Assembly: GCA_963846885.1 (NCBI GenBank)
Contig: CAWJXS010000022.1
Location: 124,001 to 188,000 of the forward strand
DNA from: RPQJ01 sp963846885
GTDB lineage: Bacteria > Pseudomonadota > Gammaproteobacteria > Steroidobacterales > Steroidobacteraceae
Direction of reading: 5' to 3'
DNA length: 64,000 nucleotides
The translations under genes were made by a program, and so were the position numbers. This document shows positions 1 through 8,624 of the stretch, piece after piece (the first letter of the stretch is position 1; every line of letters starts with the position of its first letter). The notes beneath the pieces are model-generated. The model saw only the letters and a list, made by a program, of their open reading frames with translations. It ran no database searches and had not been told where the DNA came from.

Positions 1-2
1 GA

Positions 3-266
3 AACCCTGCCCGACTGACGTTGGTCAGAAAGCTCACAGTGGGCGAGCACTGCGTCTGCGACCTGGTCGAGGCCTGCGGTCTTGGCTGGTCCACCACCTC
101 GAAGCACCTCGACGTGCTGCGTGAAGCGGGCGTCGTCTCGAGCGACAAGCGCGGGCAGAAGATCTTCTACCGTCTCGAACTCGCCTGCGTGCCCGATTTC
201 ATCGCCTGCCTTGACGGTATCAAGGACCGTCGCCGAGTCGCACGCCCGGCCTGCGATTGCGCCTGA
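3..266 (+). CDS. arsR: ArsR/SmtB-family metalloregulator, 5' end cut by window edge
   Basis: Winged-helix repressor of the ArsR family that would release DNA on binding trivalent arsenic. The reading frame is open to the left edge, so the N-terminal part lies outside the window; the first TTG at 21 is internal. Visible are the metal-site helix GEHCVCDLVEAC, with the CVC pair plus a third cysteine, then the recognition helix (STTSKHLDVLREAGVV) and the wing ending FYRL. The C-terminus has another ACDC cysteine pair. It is followed after 9 nt by the permease gene, so it heads the ars operon and probably autoregulates it. Confidence 0.9.
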   Translation, partial: NPARLTLVRKLTVGEHCVCDLVEACGLGWSTTSKHLDVLREAGVVSSDKRGQKIFYRLELACVPDFIACLDGIKDRRRVARPACDCA

Positions 267-275
267 GGAGTCGGT

Positions 276-1598
276 ATGACCACCCTTACGCTGAATCCCG
301 AAACCCGGCACGAACTCAAGATCTTCGGACTGCTCGCCGCCATCTTCGGCGCCGTCTACTTCCTCCCCGTCGGCACACCCCGCTTCGACGGCGCTGTGAC
401 CGAAGCGCTCGAACTCACTAAGTGGTACGCACGCGAGCACGTGGTGCTGTGCCTGCTGCCCGCGTTTTGGATCGCCGGCGCGATCGCGGCGTTCGTCTCA
501 CAAGCGTCGGTAATGCGCTTCCTTGGTCCCAAGGCGTCGAAGCCGCTCGCCTACGGCGTCGGCTCGGTCTCCGGCACGATCCTCGCCGTCTGTTCGTGCA
601 CGGTACTGCCGCTGTTCTCGGGTATCTACCGGATGGGCGCAGGCCTGGGTCCGGCGACTGCATTCCTCTACTCCGGTCCGGCCATCAACGTGCTCGCAAT
701 CGTGATGACCGCCAAGGTATTGGGCGTCCAGCTCGGCCTTGCGCGAGCGGCAGGCGCCGTGGTGTTCAGCGTCATCATCGGCCTGGCCATGGCGTTCATC
801 TTCCGTCACGAGGAACGGCAGAAAGTCGCCGCCGCGGTTGCATTGCCTGAGCCTGAGGGCGGTCGTCCCCTTTCACACACGGCCGCATTCTTCGCAGTTC
901 TGGTCGGCATCCTGGTTTTTGCGAACTGGGGCGCTGCGTCGCAGACCACGGGCTTCTTCGCCGCCGTCTATTCAACCAAGTGGCTGGTCACCTCGCTGCT
1001 GGGCGCGGTGCTCGCGATCATGCTGTGGCGCTGGTTCAGCCTCGAGCCGATGCGCATTGCGGCGGTCGCCGTGGCAACTGCCGTCACTGCGATCATGCTG
1101 CCCGGGCACCCGACCTGGCCGTTTCTCGTTGCCGTGCTCGGTCTCGCATGGCTCACGGCGGGTCGCGAGGGTGAGGCCGGCGAGTGGTTCAACCAGGCCT
1201 GGGATTACACCAAGCAGATCGTGCCGTTGCTGCTGGGCGGCGTGCTCGTGGCGGGTTTCCTGCTCGGGCGCCCGGGGCACGAGGGCATGATTCCGTCGGA
1301 CTGGATCACCGGCCTCGTCGGCGGCAACTCGATGGCGTCCAACCTGTTCGCCGCGGTTTCCGGCGCGTTCATGTACTTCGCCACGCTGACCGAGGTCCCG
1401 ATCGTGCAAGGCCTCGTTGGCAGTGGCATGGGCGCAGGCCCTTCACTTGCACTGTTGCTCGCGGGCCCGGCCCTGAGTCTGCCGGCGATGCTGGTGCTCA
1501 ACTCGATTATCGGCCCGAAGAAGACCGGCACTTACATCTTGCTGGTCATCGTCATGGCGACGATCACGGGCTGGGGTTACGGCCTGCTGGTGAACTGA
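276..1598 (+). CDS. arsP: ArsP-type permease (PF03773-like), organoarsenical/metal efflux
   Basis: Inner-membrane permease of 440 aa with about ten hydrophobic segments. The diagnostic stretch is near residues 105-145: CSCTVLPLFSGIYRMGAG followed by GPATAFLYSGPAINVLA, the conserved box of the ArsP_1/DUF318 family. A second half-repeat (EVPIVQGLVGSGMGAG, then SLPAML) lies near residues 370-410, as expected for an internally duplicated permease. Family members export trivalent methylated or aromatic arsenicals. Its place between arsR and arsEFG supports an arsenical substrate here. An alternative is a Cu/Zn efflux member of the same superfamily. Confidence 0.85.
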   Translation: MTTLTLNPETRHELKIFGLLAAIFGAVYFLPVGTPRFDGAVTEALELTKWYAREHVVLCLLPAFWIAGAIAAFVSQASVMRFLGPKASKPLAYGVGSVSGTILAVCSCTVLPLFSGIYRMGAGLGPATAFLYSGPAINVLAIVMTAKVLGVQLGLARAAGAVVFSVIIGLAMAFIFRHEERQKVAAAVALPEPEGGRPLSHTAAFFAVLVGILVFANWGAASQTTGFFAAVYSTKWLVTSLLGAVLAIMLWRWFSLEPMRIAAVAVATAVTAIMLPGHPTWPFLVAVLGLAWLTAGREGEAGEWFNQAWDYTKQIVPLLLGGVLVAGFLLGRPGHEGMIPSDWITGLVGGNSMASNLFAAVSGAFMYFATLTEVPIVQGLVGSGMGAGPSLALLLAGPALSLPAMLVLNSIIGPKKTGTYILLVIVMATITGWGYGLLVN

Positions 1599-1626
1599 TG
1601 CGGGGTCGCCCCGCGGGAGATGACGC

Positions 1627-1857
1627 ATGAAGATCCAGATTCTCGGTTCCGGCTGTGCCAAGTGCCGCGCGCTGACGACAGTCGCCGAACAGGCGGCCAA
1701 CGACTTGGGGCTGAAGTACGAGGTCGAGAAGGTAACCGACGTGACCCGTTACGCGGATTTCGGCGTGATGTTCACGCCCGCACTCGTGGTCGACGGCGTG
1801 GTGAAGGCCAGCGGCAAGGTGCCGTCGCTCGATGAGACAAAGAGGCTGCTGAGCTGA
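1627..1857 (+). CDS. arsE: MTH895/ArsE-family small thioredoxin-like protein
   Basis: A 76-aa single-domain thioredoxin-fold protein with the redox motif GCAKC at residues 9-13 and the cis-proline region FTPALVVDG near residue 50. The compact form (no N-terminal helix) matches the MTH895/ArsE family. In characterised arsEFG systems ArsE works with ArsF in reducing nitroaromatic arsenicals, and ArsG exports the product. The next gene starts 2 nt after the stop, so translation is probably coupled. The start has a GGGAGA box a few bases upstream. Confidence 0.85.
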   Translation: MKIQILGSGCAKCRALTTVAEQAANDLGLKYEVEKVTDVTRYADFGVMFTPALVVDGVVKASGKVPSLDETKRLLS

Positions 1858-1859
1858 GC

Positions 1860-2339
1860 ATGAAAAAGCGCATCCTCAAGTTCGCGCTGATCGCCCTTGC
1901 GGGCGTCGGTTGCTGGGCTGCGATCCAACAGGCACGACAGGCAGCCGATCTGCCCGCGGTTCGGCAAACGGTCGTCACCACCCAGCCGGGCGTGGCGCCT
2001 GACGTGATCCAGGTGACCTACTTCAGCAGCGACGTGCGCTGCGCCACCTGCGTTCGGATCGAGCGCCTGACGCGCGAGACCGTCGAGAAGAATTTTGCAC
2101 GGGAGATCGCAAGCGGACGCGTCGTGCTGCAGACGATCAACCTCGATGGCCCCGGCAACGAGCACTTCGTGCAGGACTACCAACTCATCAGCAAAACGGT
2201 CATCGTCTCGGACCGGGCGAAGGGACAGGAAGTGCAGTGGGAGAACCTGCAAGAGGTCTGGTCCAAGCAGAAGGATGAGACTGCGTTCGAGGCGTACGTG
2301 GTCGACGCCGTCCGTCGTCATCTGGGCAGCGTTTCTTGA
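1860..2339 (+). CDS. arsF: ArsF-family protein (nitroreductase subunit with ArsE)
   Basis: A 159-aa protein with an N-terminal hydrophobic segment (about residues 5-22), so membrane-anchored or exported. A soluble domain carries VTYFSSDVRCATCVRIE, with a CxxC pair, around residues 50-65. Length, anchor and this motif match the ArsF family described as a nitrophenyl-arsenical nitroreductase subunit acting with ArsE. The stop overlaps the TTG start of arsG. Function is assigned by family and operon order; no cofactor site is obvious in the sequence. Confidence 0.82.
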   Translation: MKKRILKFALIALAGVGCWAAIQQARQAADLPAVRQTVVTTQPGVAPDVIQVTYFSSDVRCATCVRIERLTRETVEKNFAREIASGRVVLQTINLDGPGNEHFVQDYQLISKTVIVSDRAKGQEVQWENLQEVWSKQKDETAFEAYVVDAVRRHLGSVS

Positions 2340-3022
2340 GTCTGCTCGCTGCGGCGCTCGCGGCGGCCTGGCTCGGGTTGATGACCTCCGTCAGCCCGTG
2401 TCCGCTCGCAACGAACATCGCGGCGGTATCATTCCTCGCGCGTCGTCTCGACACGAAACAACGCGCCATCGCCGGAGTATTGGCCTACGCAACCGGGCGT
2501 GCCGTTGCTTACGTGGCCGTGGGGATTCTTGTTGCATGGGGCATTGCGGCCGCTCCACAGACCTCGCGCCTCCTGCAGACCGTCCTCGAACCGTTCGTTG
2601 GCCCGCTGCTGATCGTCGTAGGGCTCGTGTTACTCGGTTGGATTCCGCTGCGGCTCAGTTTCGGGCCGGCAAAGCCCGGCGCCACTGAAGGCCTGGCCGA
2701 TCGCGGATTACCCGGCGCATTCCTGCTGGGCGTCCTGTTTGCGCTGACCTTCTGCCCGACCTCGGCCGCGCTGTTCTTTGGCAGCCTCCTGCCGCTGACG
2801 ATGAGCGCGCCGACCCAACTCCCGCTATTCGTGATCTATGGTCTCGCCACCGCGGTACCGGTTGCCGTGGTCGCGTTGGCGGTGCTGTTCGGTGCGCAAG
2901 CAGGTGCGAAGGTTATGGGTGGTGTGCAGCGCTGGCAGGGTCCGCTGCAAGCCGTGAACGCGTGGTTGATCGTTGCGATCGGCGCGTACCTGACGCTCTC
3001 CGGCTCGCTCGGCTTGATCTAG
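2336..3022 (+). CDS. arsG: ArsG-family permease (DsbD/CcdA-like fold), aromatic arsenical efflux
   Basis: A 228-aa protein with about six membrane segments. The N-terminus (TSVSPCPLATNIAAVSFL) and the mid-protein FALTFCPTSAALFFGSLLPL box resemble the two half-repeats of DsbD/CcdA transporters, each with a Pro-Cys-Pro or Cys-Pro turn. ArsG members export reduced aromatic arsenicals. The TTG start at 2336 overlaps the arsF stop (TTGA), a coupling that decides this unusual start codon. It completes an arsR-arsP-arsE-arsF-arsG order. Confidence 0.85.
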   Translation: MSLLAAALAAAWLGLMTSVSPCPLATNIAAVSFLARRLDTKQRAIAGVLAYATGRAVAYVAVGILVAWGIAAAPQTSRLLQTVLEPFVGPLLIVVGLVLLGWIPLRLSFGPAKPGATEGLADRGLPGAFLLGVLFALTFCPTSAALFFGSLLPLTMSAPTQLPLFVIYGLATAVPVAVVALAVLFGAQAGAKVMGGVQRWQGPLQAVNAWLIVAIGAYLTLSGSLGLI

Positions 3023-3081
3023 CAGCTCGCCCTGCAAGGGTCGGTATGAGCGCGGCGAACGAGTGCATTGAGGAGTCACAT

Positions 3082-3255
3082 GTGGACAACGAATCGGTCG
3101 TCATCGTCAACCGACCGATCGTATGCGCGGCCAAGGGCGTGCGGCTGTGCCGACCGAGTGAGGTAGTGCTCGATCTTCTCGATCGAATGCCACCGGGCCC
3201 GTATCGCAAGGAGGACGGAGAGCTGTTGATCGATGACCAGGGGCGGCGCGTGTAG
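3082..3255 (+). CDS. Small protein of unknown function at the end of the ars operon
   Basis: A 57-aa protein, not recognised. A GTG start at 3082 is preferred because an AGGAG box lies 6 nt upstream; an in-frame ATG at 3046 would add 12 residues but has a weaker site. The product is soluble, with two cysteines (PIVCAAKGVRLC) and an acidic C-terminus ending in DDQGRRV. It begins 59 nt after arsG and is probably cotranscribed. The CAAKGVRLC spacing could suit metal or arsenite binding, but that is speculation. Confidence 0.55.
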   Translation: MDNESVVIVNRPIVCAAKGVRLCRPSEVVLDLLDRMPPGPYRKEDGELLIDDQGRRV

Positions 3256-3605
3256 CGTGCGACCGTAGCTTACGAGCGGCGCCATCTACGCCCGCTCATG
3301 GCCGGTTGTTCCTGTACGGGAGTGTCCGCAATCCCGTGGTCAGTCTCAACGCCCCAAAATCTAGTTCCCGAAAGCGGACCTTGTAGGCCAAAGAACGACC
3401 CACAGCAGAAGTTTGTCGCGCTACAAAGCAGACGCTCAACGTCTGAGTTGAGCCGAGCCGCGAAGCGGCTTCAGCTTGAGTGATCTGTTAGGCCGCACCG
3501 GCAGGCGAGTGACGGACGCGACCAAAGGACCAGCCTGAAGGTGCGCTTAGCGGCCAACGGCTTCGTCAACATCGCGCCGCATACCGAAGCCGCGCGCCTG
3601 CCGGT
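3256..3605. other. Gene-free stretch holding the attC site
   Basis: No supported gene. It separates the ars operon from the reverse-strand CPBP gene and contains the 60-bp attC-like element listed separately. Base composition is visibly lower in GC than either flank between about 3330 and 3480. The 110 bp between attC and the CPBP stop show no recognisable feature. Confidence 0.6.
3434..3493 (-). other. attC (59-base element) integron recombination site
   Basis: The element is bounded by GCTCAAC (3434-3440) and GTTAGGC (3487-3493), matching RYYYAAC and GTTRRRY. On the minus strand its inner arms read AAGCTGAAGCCGC, TTC, then GCGGCTCGGCT. These pair into a stem with one unpaired A, the extrahelical base typical of attC sites. 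Length is exactly 60 bp, and the core closely resembles the aadA-type attC. Orientation places it downstream of the reverse-strand CPBP gene, as in a cassette. No integrase is in the window. Confidence 0.8.
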
Positions 3606-4592
3606 CTAGGTCGCCGGCACGAGGAAGACCCCACGCCGCCGTGCCGCGCGCAGCAGCAGCGCAACCGCGACCGTGGTCGACACGATCACCAGCAGCGAAC
3701 TTTCCGGACCGAACATGCCCCCGGTCAGCCAGTCGGGCCCGGCATAGCGACTTTCCAACGGCGCCAGCGCGCGCCAGTCCTCGATGCCGGAAAGCGGCAC
3801 GCCACTGAGCAGTATCGTGAAGTTCCATGCCGCGTGATTGGCGGCCACCACCCACAGGTTGCGCGCTAGGACGAACAGTCCGCCCCACAGCAGGCCCAGT
3901 AAGGTGACCGACACCAGCATCGTGACCACGTCACCAGTCCTGCCCTGGGGGACGTTTTCCAAGTGCCCCACGGCGAATATCAACGCCTGTGCCGCCAGCG
4001 CAATGCTCGTTCCCAAGGCCCGCTCCAGCAGCCGGAACAGCAGGCAGCGGTAGACCAGTTCTTCGAGGACGGCCGCGATGCCGATGAGGACCGCCACGCT
4101 CCACAGCGCCGGCGAGACGCCACGGAACAGCACCTTTTCGTAGGCGCCGAGCGCGAACAGCACGGCGATCGGCAACGCAACCAGGACGGTGCCGCTTGCG
4201 CCGCCAAGCATCAGGGGAACCGGCCGCAGCCGCAGCTCGGTCGCTTCGCGTCTTTCATGCCAATGCACGTAAGCCCAGTAGCCCGCCATTGCCGACAGGA
4301 GGATGCCGGCGCGCCTGAACGCACTGAGCAATTCGGGCCCCGGTTGGAACATCGCGTCGATCAGCGGCAGTAGGCCCTGCCGAAAGACCAGCACCGAGCC
4401 TAGGACCGCCGCGCCACCCAGCAGCAGCGAGCCCAGCGTCCGGCCGGCGACGCGCATGCGCTGCCGTGCGATGCCTCCCGGTGCCACCGAAAGAGTGCGA
4501 CTCGGGTCGAGTCGCTCAGAAGACACGGCATCTTCGCTGGATCGGGGCGCTTCGGAGTGGCGAGAACCTACAACTGGATCATGATCATTCAT
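3606..4592 (-). CDS. CPBP-family intramembrane metalloprotease, probable integron cassette gene
   Basis: A 328-aa integral membrane protein. After a polar N-terminus of about 45 residues come several hydrophobic helices. The CPBP (Abi/Rce1-type) motifs are all present: EELVYRCLLF near residue 180, the FAVGH box about 30 residues later, and NHAAWN near residue 250. These supply the glutamate and histidine catalytic residues. In bacteria such proteins serve prenyl-protein-like processing, bacteriocin immunity or unknown roles. On its strand the ATG follows a GTTAGGC core by 4 nt, exactly as in integron cassettes, and an attC lies downstream. Confidence 0.85.
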   Translation of the reverse strand: MNDHDPVVGSRHSEAPRSSEDAVSSERLDPSRTLSVAPGGIARQRMRVAGRTLGSLLLGGAAVLGSVLVFRQGLLPLIDAMFQPGPELLSAFRRAGILLSAMAGYWAYVHWHERREATELRLRPVPLMLGGASGTVLVALPIAVLFALGAYEKVLFRGVSPALWSVAVLIGIAAVLEELVYRCLLFRLLERALGTSIALAAQALIFAVGHLENVPQGRTGDVVTMLVSVTLLGLLWGGLFVLARNLWVVAANHAAWNFTILLSGVPLSGIEDWRALAPLESRYAGPDWLTGGMFGPESSLLVIVSTTVAVALLLRAARRRGVFLVPAT

Positions 4593-4894
4593 GTCGGCCT
4601 AACCCGATCTGAAAGAGCGGCGCCTCGACTGTGCATTGCGGCGAAACACCATTGCGTCACTCGCGTGCGGCCGTGGAAATCGGACGGGATGAGCTTGCCC
4701 GCCTTCTGAGCGATGTGGAGCCCAACGGCCGCGGATTCGGCGACGACGATCCTTGGCTGCGCAAGCTCCACGCGGACCGCCAAACAATATCAGCGCGGTG
4801 GACCGCCTGTCTCACACGCGTCCGCGTTCCGGTCGTCTGCTTCTGGCCGATCTTACCGCGCCACGACAGGCCGGACGCGACCCTGAGCGGCCTG
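4593..4894. other. Inter-cassette region with a GTTAGGC core site
   Basis: Holds GCCTAAC at 4597-4603 (GTTAGGC on the minus strand), the recombination core just before the CPBP start. A complete second attC was looked for here and not found, because no partner GTTRRRY lies within 150 bp. A 16-base sequence at 4834-4849 (CGTCTGCTTCTGGCCG) recurs at 5953-5968 on the other side of the hydrolase gene. No gene is supported. Confidence 0.5.
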
Positions 4895-5815
4895 TCACTT
4901 TGATCCGGTGGGTGCCTGAAACAGCCTTCCGTCTGCTGCCTTCACAACGCCGCCGGGAAATGACCGAACGATCCAATCTGCGGTCACTTGGCGCATGGAA
5001 AACGCAGTCAGCTCGTCGAGACTATGACCTGTGGTTAGCACCTGGGCTTGGAGTTGCGGGTGTTTGGCGCCCTGCAAAGTGCGATAGAGCGGGAAGAAGT
5101 GGTCTTCCAGCGGGCAGGTCTCGTCATCCAGAGCTCCAAAGATGAGCAACGCCTTGTTTTGCAGTGCCCGGGCGTTTTGCGGGAGGCCAACCTTCGCTTG
5201 GTTAGCAACAAGGTCAGCGGAGAACACTGGCCAACCACCAGGCACTGCCCCCTTTGGCCCGAAAATGCTATCCGCTACGGCCGCTAAGAAAGGCTTGAGG
5301 TGTGTCTGTGGATTCGCGATTTCCCGCCCGAAGTAGCCGTGATCGCATGGTGCAAGCGCGACGACGCCAGCCACGCGATCGTCTCCACCAGCCCCAACGA
5401 AGGCGACAGCGCTTCCCATGCTGTAGCCGAACAACACGATCGGCGCCTCCCCAAGGCCGAACCGAGACTTGGCCTCTGGACTTCTGAGGTAGTCAACCGC
5501 AGCTCTGAGGTCTGCAACGCTGTTAGAGAAAGTGTAGGTGCCTGAATTTCCCCAAATGCCGCTGTAGTTGAACCAGAAGCTTGCGACGCCGTGCTTCGCC
5601 AAGAGAGTTGCCAAGGGAGACTCTGGTCGAATGCGTCCGCCAGGGTTGCCGTGCAGGTTGATTACTACCGCACGCAGTTCACCTTCACTGTGTCGCTGCA
5701 GAAGAGCGGGAAGATCGACTCCACTGCTTCGAAACGAAGTGGTGACCGGCTGCGCGGCGATAGCCAAGGAGCAGAGGGCAAAGACCACAGCAGGAATGAG
5801 TCGAGTGAAGAACAT
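4895..5815 (-). CDS. Secreted alpha/beta hydrolase (serine esterase/peptidase-like), probable cassette gene
   Basis: A 306-aa exported hydrolase. The start MFFTRLIPAVVFALCSLAIAA gives a clear signal peptide; an upstream in-frame ATG would bury it, so 5815 is chosen. The nucleophile elbow is GYSMGS near residue 135. An acid is visible in GALDDETCP and the histidine in TGHSLDE near the C-terminus, completing a Ser-Asp-His triad. Substrate unknown. GC content is clearly lower than in the flanking chromosomal genes. With a GTTAGGC core 60 nt upstream and repeats on both sides, it is probably the second reverse-oriented cassette. Confidence 0.8.
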   Translation of the reverse strand: MFFTRLIPAVVFALCSLAIAAQPVTTSFRSSGVDLPALLQRHSEGELRAVVINLHGNPGGRIRPESPLATLLAKHGVASFWFNYSGIWGNSGTYTFSNSVADLRAAVDYLRSPEAKSRFGLGEAPIVLFGYSMGSAVAFVGAGGDDRVAGVVALAPCDHGYFGREIANPQTHLKPFLAAVADSIFGPKGAVPGGWPVFSADLVANQAKVGLPQNARALQNKALLIFGALDDETCPLEDHFFPLYRTLQGAKHPQLQAQVLTTGHSLDELTAFSMRQVTADWIVRSFPGGVVKAADGRLFQAPTGSK

Positions 5816-5875
5816 AGTTGTATTGGATCCGCGGCCGTTTTCGGATGCTAGAGAAAAAGGGCGGTCGCGTATGCG

Positions 5876-5882
5876 GCCTAAC
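5876..5882 (-). other. Candidate cassette boundary core (GTTAGGC)
   Basis: GCCTAAC on the plus strand reads GTTAGGC in the direction of the hydrolase gene and is followed by CGC, as at the CPBP boundary. A GTTATGC at 5900-5906 could be a partner, but the spacing of about 30 bp is too short for a complete attC. This is either a truncated site or a chance match. Confidence 0.4.
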
Positions 5883-5987
5883 AACAACGAGCTCACGCTG
5901 TTATGCGGCGATTAGTCGAAGTAAGAGAACATGCGCTTCGATAACCCGTCACCGTCTGCTTCTGGCCGGAAGTGACCCTACGCGAAC

Positions 5988-6009
5988 GTCTGCTGTTGCA
6001 TCAACAGAC
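5988..6009 (-). terminator. Hairpin downstream of folD
   Basis: GTCTGCTGTTG, then CAT, then CAACAGAC forms a short stem with a 3-nt loop. It lies 16 nt beyond the folD stop on the minus strand, where a terminator would be expected. There is no clear U-tract, so rho-independent function is uncertain. Confidence 0.35.
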
Positions 6010-6024
6010 CACAACACCAAATCC

Positions 6025-6890
<866 letters not shown>

Positions 6891-6894
<4 letters not shown>

Positions 6895-8594
6895 GCACCT
6901 GCTCCGCTCGAATTGCGTGGATCCCCGGGGGGATGGAGTGGGCTGCCGTCGCGCAGCCGGAAAAAGGGTGTCGTTGCCGCGGGCAGCGGCGTGTTGCCCA
7001 GGATGAGGTCGGCGCTCTTCTCGGCCACCATCATCGTGGGCGCGTACGTGTTGCCATTGGTCACGTACGGAAACGCGCTGGCATCGACGACCCGCAGGCC
7101 CTGCAGGCCGTGCACGCGCATCGTCGCCGGATCGAGCACGGCGTCGGCGCCGGTGCCCATCTTCGCAGTGCAGGTGGGATGCAGCGCCGTCTCGGCATCG
7201 TGCTTGACCCACTCGAGGATCTGCTCGTCGCTCTCCACCTGCGGTCCCGGCGAAATCTCGCCGCCGTTGTACTCGGCCAGCGCCGGCTGGTTGAGGATGC
7301 GTCGTGCGACGCGGATCGCCTCGACCCACTCGCGTCGATCCTGGTCCGTGGACAGGTAATTGAACTGCAGGGCCGGAGCCTGGCGCGGATCCGTCGAGCG
7401 GATCTGCACCGTGCCGCGAGCGTCTGAATACATCGGCCCCACGTGCACCTGGTAACCCGGTCCGTCGATCGGCGCGGTGCCGTCGTAACGGATGGCCATC
7501 GGCAGGAAGTGGAACATCAGGTTGGGATAGTCGACGTCGTCGTTGCTGCGGCAGAAGCCGCCGCCTTCGAAGTGATTCGTGGCGCCGATGCCGGAACGCC
7601 CGAACAGCCACTGCGCCCCGACGCCCAGCTTGCGCAGCCACGAGATGTGCGGGTTGACCGCGACCGGCTGCTTGCAGGCGAACTGCACGTAGACCTCGAG
7701 ATGATCCTGCAGGTTGGCCCCGACGCCAGGCAGGTCGGCCACCAGCGGCACGCCGAGCGGCTGCAGGAGGCTTGCGGGACCGACGCCGGACAGCTGCAGC
7801 AGCTGCGGCGTATTGATGGCACCGCCGCAGAGGATGATTTCGCCCGCGCGAATCGTCGCCGGCACGCCCTTGTACTGCGTGCATTCGATGCCGACCGCTC
7901 GCGTGCCCGCGAACAGGATGCGCCGGGCGAACGCGAGCGTGCGCACCGTGAGGTTCGGGCGGTGCATGACCGGGTGCAGGTAAGCGCGCGCGGCGCTGTA
8001 ACGCCGGCCGCGGTAGACGTTGCGATCGAACTTGGCAAAGCCTTCCTGGCGGTAGCCGTTCACGTCGTCGGTGCGCCAGTACCCGGCTTGCGCGGCCGCG
8101 GCAAAGAACGCCTCGAACAGCGGATTGGTCGCGGGACCGCGCTCGAGCTTGAGCGGCCCCTCCCCGCCCCGCCAGGCATCGGCTCCGGCGATGCAGGTTT
8201 CCATGCGCTTGAAATACGGCAGGCAGTGCGCGTAGCTCCAGCTTTCCATGCCCGGATCGGCGGCCCAGCGCTCGTAGTCGAGCGGATTGCCGCGCTGGAA
8301 AATCATGCCGTTGATGCTGCTCGAGCCTCCCAGCACCTTGCCGCGCGCATGCGCAATGCGGCGGCCGTGCATGTGCGGCTCGGGCTCGCTGGCGTAGCGC
8401 CAGTCGTAGCGCGGGTTGCCGATCGGCATCGAGAGCGCCGCGGGCATGTGGATCAGCGGATCCCAGATGAAATCAGTGCGCCCCGCCTCGAGCACCAGCA
8501 CCGACGTGCCCGGGTCGGCGCTCAGCCGGTTGGCCAGCGCAGAACCGGCTGATCCGCCGCCGATGATGATGAAATCGTAATGTCTTGCGCTCAT
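6891..8594 (-). CDS. betA: GMC-family oxidoreductase, choline dehydrogenase (BetA-like)
   Basis: A 567-aa flavoprotein of the GMC family. The Rossmann motif IIIGGGSAGSALANRLS is at residues 10-26. RGKVLGGSSSINGM, RTDDVNGYRQEGF and the DLPGVGANLQDHLEVY signature follow the E. coli BetA pattern closely over the whole length, as does GISP-type EISPGP. The reaction would be choline to betaine aldehyde with electrons to the respiratory chain. The final active-site region reads VTNGNTYAPT, slightly different from BetA, so another amino alcohol is possible. Translational coupling to folD ties it to C1 metabolism. Confidence 0.82.
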
Positions 8595-8624
8595 GGGGCA
8601 ACCATGGTGGCGGCGCCGCCAGTG

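Noticed and set aside
4597..4894. Second complete attC site between CPBP and hydrolase genes
   Set aside because: Only one core (GCCTAAC) is present; no partner GTTRRRY lies at a plausible distance.
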